Source: Anaeromassilibacillus senegalensis (GTDB lineage: Bacteria; Bacillota; Clostridia; Oscillospirales; Acutalibacteraceae). Taken from it: a stretch of DNA of 64,000 nt. The notes beneath the pieces are model-generated. The model was not told the origin of the DNA, did no database searches, and saw only the letters and a list, made by a program, of their open reading frames with translations. How positions within the stretch are numbered: position 1 is the stretch's first letter; the number at the start of each line of letters is the position of its first letter. Of this stretch, positions 59,308-64,000 are shown in pieces. The translations under genes and the position numbers were made by a program. The stretch covers positions 558,001 to 622,000 of the forward strand of contig NZ_LN868536.1 in NCBI RefSeq assembly GCF_001261775.1. The letters are read 5' to 3'.

Positions 59308-59993
59308 GGATGGAAAAAAGATCGCTTTTAAAAGAATTTACCAAGGGTATCATTAAAGAAAACCCGGTGCTTCGCCTTGTGCTTGGCTGCTGTGCAACGC
59401 TGGCGGTCAGTACTTCTGCGAGCAACGCCATCGGCATGGGCCTTGCCACCACCTTTGTGTTGGTTTGCTCCAACGCGGTGATTTCCCTGCTCCGCAAGGT
59501 CATCCCGGATAAGGTCCGGATCCCGGCCTTCATCACGGTGATCGCGGGCTTTGTCTCCGTGGTACAGATGCTGATCAAAGCGTATTCTCCCGAACTTGAT
59601 ACGGCGCTGGGCATCTTCCTGCCGCTGATTGTGGTAAACTGTATTATTCTCGGCCGCGCAGAGATGTTTGCAAGCAAGAATAAAATCCTGCCCTCCATCG
59701 TGGATGGGCTTGGCATGGGTGTTGGCTTTACGGCGACGCTGCTGGTCATGGGCATGATCCGCGAGTTCTTCGGCGCGGGCACGCTGTTTGGATTCCCCAT
59801 CACAGCGGGTATCATCGATCCGATTATCGTATTTATTCTGCCTCCCGGCGGCTTCTTTGTCTTTGGAATTCTGATTGCCGTTGCGAATAAAATGGCGGGC
59901 GAGGGCGGACGGAAAGCCGAGCTGGGCTGCCAGGGCTGTCCGCTTGCGGCAAGCTGCTCGAAAATCAAGGAAAAGGAGGCTGCTGAAAAATGA
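59304..59993 (+). CDS. rnfE: Electron transport complex subunit RnfE
   Basis: The product has 229 residues and six membrane helices (NPVLRLVLGCCATLAVSTSASNA and NCIILGRAEMFAS). It ends in a cytoplasmic Cys-rich tail (GCQGCPLAASC), seen in clostridial RnfE. It overlaps rnfG and rnfA by four bases. Confidence 0.95.
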   Translation: MRMEKRSLLKEFTKGIIKENPVLRLVLGCCATLAVSTSASNAIGMGLATTFVLVCSNAVISLLRKVIPDKVRIPAFITVIAGFVSVVQMLIKAYSPELDTALGIFLPLIVVNCIILGRAEMFASKNKILPSIVDGLGMGVGFTATLLVMGMIREFFGAGTLFGFPITAGIIDPIIVFILPPGGFFVFGILIAVANKMAGEGGRKAELGCQGCPLAASCSKIKEKEAAEK

Positions 59994-60598
59994 TCAAAAG
60001 CCTTGTTGCCATCTTTTTGGCGGCCATTCTGACGGAAAACTATGTATTAAATAAGTTCCTTGGCATCTGCCCGTTCCTTGGCGTTTCCAAAAAGCTGAAC
60101 ACGGCGACCGGTATGAGCGTGGCGGTTACCTTTGTCATGGTCATCGCGACGGCGGTCACCTGGCCGATCTATACCTACGTTCTGATTCCAAATAGTCTGG
60201 AATATCTGCAAACCATCGTGTTTATCCTGATCATCGCGGCACTGGTACAGCTGATCGAGATCGCCCTGCGCAAATTTATGCCGCCGCTTTACAATGCGTT
60301 GGGGATTTACCTGCCGCTGATTACCACAAACTGCGCTGTTTTGGGCGTGACCATGCTGGTGATTGAAAAAGGCGCGGCGGATCCGACCTTCGGCTATTTA
60401 CAGTCGCTGGTCAATGCGTTTGGTTCCGGTATCGGCTTCCTGGTGGCGATGGTGTTGTTTGCCGGCGTGCGCGAGCGCCTGGAAACAAACGATATTCCGG
60501 AATTCCTCAAAGGCCTGCCGATTACCCTGATTGCGGCCTCCCTTGTGGCGGTGTCCTTCCTTGGGTTCCAGGGCCTTGTCGACGGCCTTCTGGGTTAA
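59990..60598 (+). CDS. rnfA: Electron transport complex subunit RnfA
   Basis: The product has 202 residues and six membrane helices (TENYVLNKFLGICPFLGVSKK and ITTNCAVLGVTML). RnfA and RnfE have inverted topology and form the membrane core with the shared Fe-S site. It follows rnfE with a four-base overlap. Confidence 0.96.
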   Translation: MIKSLVAIFLAAILTENYVLNKFLGICPFLGVSKKLNTATGMSVAVTFVMVIATAVTWPIYTYVLIPNSLEYLQTIVFILIIAALVQLIEIALRKFMPPLYNALGIYLPLITTNCAVLGVTMLVIEKGAADPTFGYLQSLVNAFGSGIGFLVAMVLFAGVRERLETNDIPEFLKGLPITLIAASLVAVSFLGFQGLVDGLLG

Positions 60599-60613
60599 TG
60601 GGAGGGAAAGAAC

Positions 60614-61408
60614 ATGAATGAAATTTTATTTCCCGTGCTGATTGTGGCGGGGATCGGTCTGATTGCGGGCCTTGGCCTGGCCATTGCCTCGATTGTGATG
60701 GCGGTACCAAAGGACGAAAAAGCGGAAGCAATCGCGGAGATGCTGCCGGGCGCCAACTGCGGTGCCTGCGGTTATTCGGGCTGTTCCGGTTATGCGAAGG
60801 CGCTGGCGCATGGAGAAGCGCCGGTGGGCCTGTGCGCGCCGGGCGGCGCAGCGGTATCCAAAGCGGTATCCGGATATCTCGGCCTTGCGGATGCTGGCGT
60901 AGAAGCGAAGGTTGCGGTGGTTAACTGCCTGGGAAGTTATGACAACACGACCGATAAAATGGAATACGAAGGCATACAGAGTTGTTCAGCTGCGGCGCAG
61001 CTGGCGGGCGGTATCTCCAGCTGCCGCTATGGCTGCATGGGGCTGGGCGATTGCTTGCGCGCCTGCCAGTACGGCGCAATCGATATTTGCAACGGCATGG
61101 CGCATATTGAGCCGTCCCGCTGCAAGGGCTGTTCCATGTGTGTAAAGGCATGCCCAAAGGGCTTGATTACGCTGGTCCCTGCAAAGAAGCAGGCGGTGGT
61201 GCTCTGTGGTAACTGTGACCGTGGCGCGATGACCAACAAAATTTGTAAGGTTGGCTGCATCGGCTGCATGAAATGCCAGAAGACCTGCGAGGTGGGAGCG
61301 ATCAAGGTGGATCACTTTAATGCGACAGTGGACCCGGAAAAGTGCATTGGCTGCGGCAAATGTGCGGAAGCATGCCCGCGCCATTGCATTACCATGATGG
61401 AAGTTTGA
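60614..61408 (+). CDS. rnfB: Electron transport complex subunit RnfB (ferredoxin-like)
   Basis: The product has 264 residues. One membrane helix (about 5-27) precedes the LPGANCGACGYSGC cluster motif and several CxxCxxCxxxC blocks (CRYGCMGLGDCLRAC, CKGCSMCVKACPKG, CIGCMKCQKTCE, CIGCGKCAEACP). It exchanges electrons with ferredoxin. The order C-D-G-E-A-B is typical of Clostridia, and the complex pumps Na+ or H+. Confidence 0.96.
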   Translation: MNEILFPVLIVAGIGLIAGLGLAIASIVMAVPKDEKAEAIAEMLPGANCGACGYSGCSGYAKALAHGEAPVGLCAPGGAAVSKAVSGYLGLADAGVEAKVAVVNCLGSYDNTTDKMEYEGIQSCSAAAQLAGGISSCRYGCMGLGDCLRACQYGAIDICNGMAHIEPSRCKGCSMCVKACPKGLITLVPAKKQAVVLCGNCDRGAMTNKICKVGCIGCMKCQKTCEVGAIKVDHFNATVDPEKCIGCGKCAEACPRHCITMMEV

Positions 61409-61471
61409 CAGCCTTTTTGTATGGCCCCGGTATCAATAGCGGAGTTTGTGCATGTTTTTTTAAGAAACCAG

Positions 61472-61500
61472 TTGCTTTTTGGTGGAGTTTATTGTATAAT
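61472..61500 (+). promoter_or_regulatory. Promoter of the tRNA-Leu gene
   Basis: TTGCTT (61472-61477), 17 nt and TATAAT (61495-61500) form a strong promoter 17 bp before the tRNA. Confidence 0.78.
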
Positions 61501-61516
61501 AATCTGCAGTTCCTTC

Positions 61517-61603
61517 GCCGGTGTGATGGAATTGGCAGACGTAGTGGACTCAAAATCCACCGGTAGCGATACCGTGCCGGTTCGAGTCCGGCCACCGGCA
61601 CCA
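61517..61603 (+). tRNA. tRNA-Leu (anticodon CAA)
   Basis: Acceptor arms GCCGGTG (61517-61523) and CACCGGC (61593-61599) pair and an encoded ACCA follows. The anticodon stem GTGGA/TCCAC holds the loop CTCAAAA, giving anticodon CAA for UUG. The long variable arm (GGTAGCGATACC) is a class II feature, and GGTTCGAGTCC is the T arm. The gene has its own promoter and terminator. Confidence 0.95.
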
Positions 61604-61624
61604 GCGGCAAATCGCCGCAGACAA

Positions 61625-61662
61625 GAAGCGCATCCCATTTTGTGGGATGCGCTTTGTTTTAT
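61625..61662 (+). terminator. Terminator after tRNA-Leu
   Basis: AAGCGCATCCCA pairs with TGGGATGCGCTT around TTTTG, and TGTTTTA follows. Confidence 0.85.
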
Positions 61663-61690
61663 GCCCGTATTCAATCGGGATTTGTCCTGT

Positions 61691-61744
61691 AAAAGCCAAG
61701 ATCAAACAGACGCGTCACTACGCTTGTTTGATCTTGGCTTTTTA
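61691..61744. terminator. Second, very long hairpin after tRNA-Leu
   Basis: AAAAGCCAAGATCAAACA and TGTTTGATCTTGGCTTTT form a perfect 18-bp stem with a 16-nt loop, followed by TATTG. It lies 30 bp beyond the first terminator with no gene between them. The rest of the 398-bp gap to 62001 holds only a palindrome and a weak promoter. Confidence 0.75.
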
Positions 61745-61879
61745 TTGTGTGATTCACTGCGAAATAGACGTACCCCGAGCTTGTCCTCCCACAACCTCTG
61801 GTAGGCCCTTTCAAAACGGCAAATCAGTCCGTGTTTTGCGATAAAAGCGTTCTATACTTTTTCTTTAATTCTTGCATTC

Positions 61880-61921
61880 TTGTTGTAAAAACAACATACA
61901 AACGGATTCCCATAGAGTACA
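61880..61921 (+). promoter_or_regulatory. Palindromic operator and weak promoter of the ferredoxin-hcp unit
   Basis: TGTTGT-AAAA-ACAACA (61881-61896) is a perfect palindrome. TACAAT lies at about 61916-61921 with no clear -35, which fits an activator-dependent promoter. Such a site could bind a CRP/FNR-type HcpR or a Rex-like regulator; the sequence does not decide. Confidence 0.4.
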
Positions 61922-62001
61922 ATTCATTCAGAAGAACAGGGCGGGGCGGTAGGTAAGGAGAAAAGCCCCAGAAGAGAACTGAAATTCGGGAGGACAGAAG
62001 A

Positions 62002-62700
62002 ATGAAACGCAGAATGATTAATATTAACAAAGAAAAATGCAATGGCTGTGGTCTTTGCGCGGCAGCATGCCACGAAGGCGCGATCGGTATGGTAGACGGC
62101 AAAGCGGAGCTGTTGCGGGAGGATTACTGTGATGGTTTGGGCGATTGCCTGCCCGTTTGTCCCACAGGTGCAATCACGTTTGAAGAACGCGAAGCGCCTG
62201 CGTATGATCACGCGGCAGTACAGGCGGCCAAGGAAAAAAGTGTTTCCAAGCCATTGCCCTGTGGCTGCCCCGGCACCCGGAGCAAACGAATAGCCCGACA
62301 GACCGAATCTGTTCCGGGGCCGATGGAATCCGGCAGCATGCTTTCTCAATGGCCGGTACAAATAAAACTGGTTCCGGTCAATGCGCCTTATTTTTACGGG
62401 GCGGACTTGTTAATCGCAGCTGACTGTACCGCTTACGCCTACGCGGGATTCCATCAAAAGTTTATTCGGGGCCGGGTAACGCTGATTGGCTGCCCTAAGC
62501 TGGATGAGGGAGACTATGCGGAAAAGTTGACGGATATCATCATGCAAAATCCTATACGCAGCGTCACGGTTGTGCGAATGGAAGTTCCCTGCTGTGGAGG
62601 AATTGAAAATGCGGTTAAAAAGGCGCTTCAAGCAAGTGGGAAGTTCCTGCCGTGGCATGTCGTGGTGGTTTCGACCGACGGACGGATTCTTTCGGAATAA
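62002..62700 (+). CDS. 4Fe-4S ferredoxin-like protein linked to Hcp
   Basis: The product has 232 residues. Two cluster-binding motifs near the start (CNGCGLCAAACHEGA, and CDGLGDCLPVCPTGA) precede a longer domain with CGCPG near residue 90, a central PYFYGADLLIAADC and PCCGGIENAV near the end. The gene often precedes hcp in Clostridia and is probably its electron donor. GGGAGGACAG precedes the ATG. Confidence 0.87.
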   Translation: MKRRMININKEKCNGCGLCAAACHEGAIGMVDGKAELLREDYCDGLGDCLPVCPTGAITFEEREAPAYDHAAVQAAKEKSVSKPLPCGCPGTRSKRIARQTESVPGPMESGSMLSQWPVQIKLVPVNAPYFYGADLLIAADCTAYAYAGFHQKFIRGRVTLIGCPKLDEGDYAEKLTDIIMQNPIRSVTVVRMEVPCCGGIENAVKKALQASGKFLPWHVVVVSTDGRILSE

Positions 62701-62720
62701 ACAGAATGGAGGATTTACCG

Positions 62721-64000
62721 ATGAAAGAGACAATGTATTGTTATCAATGCGAGCAGACGGCAGGCTGTACGGGATGCACAGGGAAAGCAGGTGTCTGCGG
62801 CAAAAGCGCGGCCGTATCCGCTTTACACGATGAGCTGACCGGTGCGCTGATTGGATTGGCCCGCGCGTCAGATGGCAACCATGCGACGGAGTCGACCCAC
62901 CGGGCGATGATGGAAGGACTATTTGCCACACTCACCAACGTCAGTTTTGATGACACGGCGCTGCAAAGGCAGATTCAAACGGTTCATGAAGAAAAGAGCA
63001 AGTTGATCCCAAGATGCGGCGTCTGTGCGAGTCCCTGTTCGCGCAACGATGACTATGCCATGTCCCAGCTTTGGGAGGAGCCAAATGCGGATATCAAGTC
63101 GCTGAAGTCCCTGCTGTTGTTTGGACTGCGCGGAATGGCTGCGTATGCATATCATGCGATGGTGCTGGGTTATATGGATGAGGAAGTGAATGAGTTCTTT
63201 TACCGTGGCCTTTTTGCAGTAGGAGAAGCGTTCGGCACAGACGATCTTCTTTCGCGCGTGTTGGAGTGCGGGCGGATCAACCTGCGCTGTATGGAATTGC
63301 TGGATCAGGCGAATACAGAAATGTATGGGACGCCGACTCCTGCCACAGTTCCTTTGGCAGTTGAAAAAGGGCCGTTCATCGTTGTTTCCGGCCATGATCT
63401 GCGGTGCTTGCAACTCCTGCTGGAGCAGACGGAAAACAAGGGGATTCAGGTTTATACCCATGGGGAAATGCTTCCCGCTCACGGGTATCCAAAACTGCGG
63501 GCGTACAAGCACCTGAAGGGTAATTTTGGAACTGCCTGGCAAAACCAGCAAAAGGAATTTGATCACATTCCCGCGCCGGTTCTCTTTACGACCAACTGCT
63601 TAATGCCGCCAAAAGCCTCCTATGCTGACCGCGTTTTTACCACGGAAGTGGTGGCTTATCCTGGAATGGTCCACATTGGGGAGGATCAGGATTTCACACC
63701 TGTGATTGAAAAAGCGCTTGAATTGAGCGGATATCGGGAAGAACATTCGATGACGGGGATAAATGGCGGCACGCACGTAACGACCGGTTATGGCCACGGA
63801 ACAATTTTATCGGTGGCGGACCAGGTTGTAGATGCGGTAAAGGCTGGCGCAATACGACACTTTTTCCTGGTTGGCGGCTGTGACGGAGCCCGGGCCGGCC
63901 GCAATTACTATACGGAACTGGTAAAACAGGCCCCGGCCGATACCGTGATTTTAACGCTGGCCTGTGGTAAATACCGCTTTAACGACCTTGATCTGGGAGA
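62721..64000 (+). CDS. hcp: Hydroxylamine reductase / hybrid cluster protein Hcp (partial, cut by window end)
   Basis: At least 426 codons are present, running open to the end of the window; full Hcp is about 520-550 residues. It begins MKETMYCYQCEQTAGCTGCT, with the N-terminal cysteines for the first cluster. VSGHDLRCLQLLLEQT, GEMLPAHGYPKL, FTTNCLMPP, FLVGGCDGARAGRNYY and LACGKYRFN supply hybrid-cluster ligands. It reduces NO or hydroxylamine under nitrosative stress. ATG 62721 has GGAGG upstream; the ferredoxin-like gene ends 20 bp before. Confidence 0.95.
   Translation, partial: MKETMYCYQCEQTAGCTGCTGKAGVCGKSAAVSALHDELTGALIGLARASDGNHATESTHRAMMEGLFATLTNVSFDDTALQRQIQTVHEEKSKLIPRCGVCASPCSRNDDYAMSQLWEEPNADIKSLKSLLLFGLRGMAAYAYHAMVLGYMDEEVNEFFYRGLFAVGEAFGTDDLLSRVLECGRINLRCMELLDQANTEMYGTPTPATVPLAVEKGPFIVVSGHDLRCLQLLLEQTENKGIQVYTHGEMLPAHGYPKLRAYKHLKGNFGTAWQNQQKEFDHIPAPVLFTTNCLMPPKASYADRVFTTEVVAYPGMVHIGEDQDFTPVIEKALELSGYREEHSMTGINGGTHVTTGYGHGTILSVADQVVDAVKAGAIRHFFLVGGCDGARAGRNYYTELVKQAPADTVILTLACGKYRFNDLDLG

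Noticed and set aside
1..64000. CRISPR array, prophage or insertion sequence
   Set aside because: No regularly spaced identical repeats, no phage genes and no transposase were seen.

Overview
The window reads as chromosomal DNA of a low-to-mid GC Gram-positive anaerobe of the class Clostridia. The gene content suggests the Oscillospiraceae/Acutalibacteraceae side of that class, but this is inferred from gene content and codon style and no marker gene was compared. Supporting signs are a division/cell-wall (dcw) cluster with a PASTA-type transpeptidase, a complete Rnf complex, Hcp, ECF vitamin transporters, type III pantothenate kinase, BlaI/M56 regulators, sortase B, a CIRCE element and spore-associated-looking small genes. 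There is no prophage, rRNA, CRISPR array or recognisable transposase. One tRNA gene (Leu, anticodon CAA) is present.

Layout. 1-12960: a coiled-coil protein gene, then mraZ-rsmH-ftsL-ftsI/spoVD-mraY-ftsW-murG-murA-divIB-ftsZ. The cluster lacks murB, murC, murD, murE and murF. It starts with a promoter and a 10-bp-periodic MraZ box array, and carries a perfect 96-bp tandem duplication over the divIB start. 13-18 kb: CorA-like channel, orphan fumarase beta subunit, CDF transporter, and htpG behind a CIRCE operator. 18-22.5 kb (minus strand): MoxR ATPase, DUF58 protein, transglutaminase membrane protein. 22.5-25.3 kb: leader peptide, Vat-like acetyltransferase, sirtuin, GyrI-like protein, DUF1540 protein. 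25.4-29 kb: a CoA block (coaBC, a DUF3795-Cdd1 fusion, a panT-like ECF protein, coaX). 29-34.8 kb: MATE transporter, cytidylate-kinase-like protein, cysK with two divergent Rrf2 regulators, and a small putative spore-associated locus. 35.1-38.6 kb: a BlaI / M56 peptidase / lipoprotein module in which the peptidase and lipoprotein share an unrecognised repeated extracellular domain, controlled by two palindromic operators. 38.7-47.5 kb: ALDH, pepT, a MocR regulator facing an ECF vitamin transporter, a flippase, a DUF2207 protein, azlCD. 47.6-49.8 kb: BTAD regulator with a degenerate GGDEF-like tail, and sortase B. 50.2-52.8 kb: metNIQ. 52.9-54 kb: trmB and ybaK. 54.3-61.4 kb: apbE, a NusG-II protein, a Gx transporter and rnfCDGEAB as one unit. 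61.5 kb: tRNA-Leu. 62-64 kb: a ferredoxin-like gene and hcp, cut by the window end.

The best candidates for undescribed biology are: (i) a promoter-linked hairpin element, one copy before mraY and two tandem copies before the flippase, with several compensatory base changes and a fixed 14-nt offset from the -10 hexamer; (ii) a 116-119 bp dispersed non-coding repeat present four times between 31.3 and 35.1 kb; and (iii) the BlaI/M56/lipoprotein module with its shared domain. Near 49.8-50.3 kb the sequence carries a noisy 274-bp-offset duplication that looks like an assembly artefact. All promoter, terminator and operator calls were made by eye.
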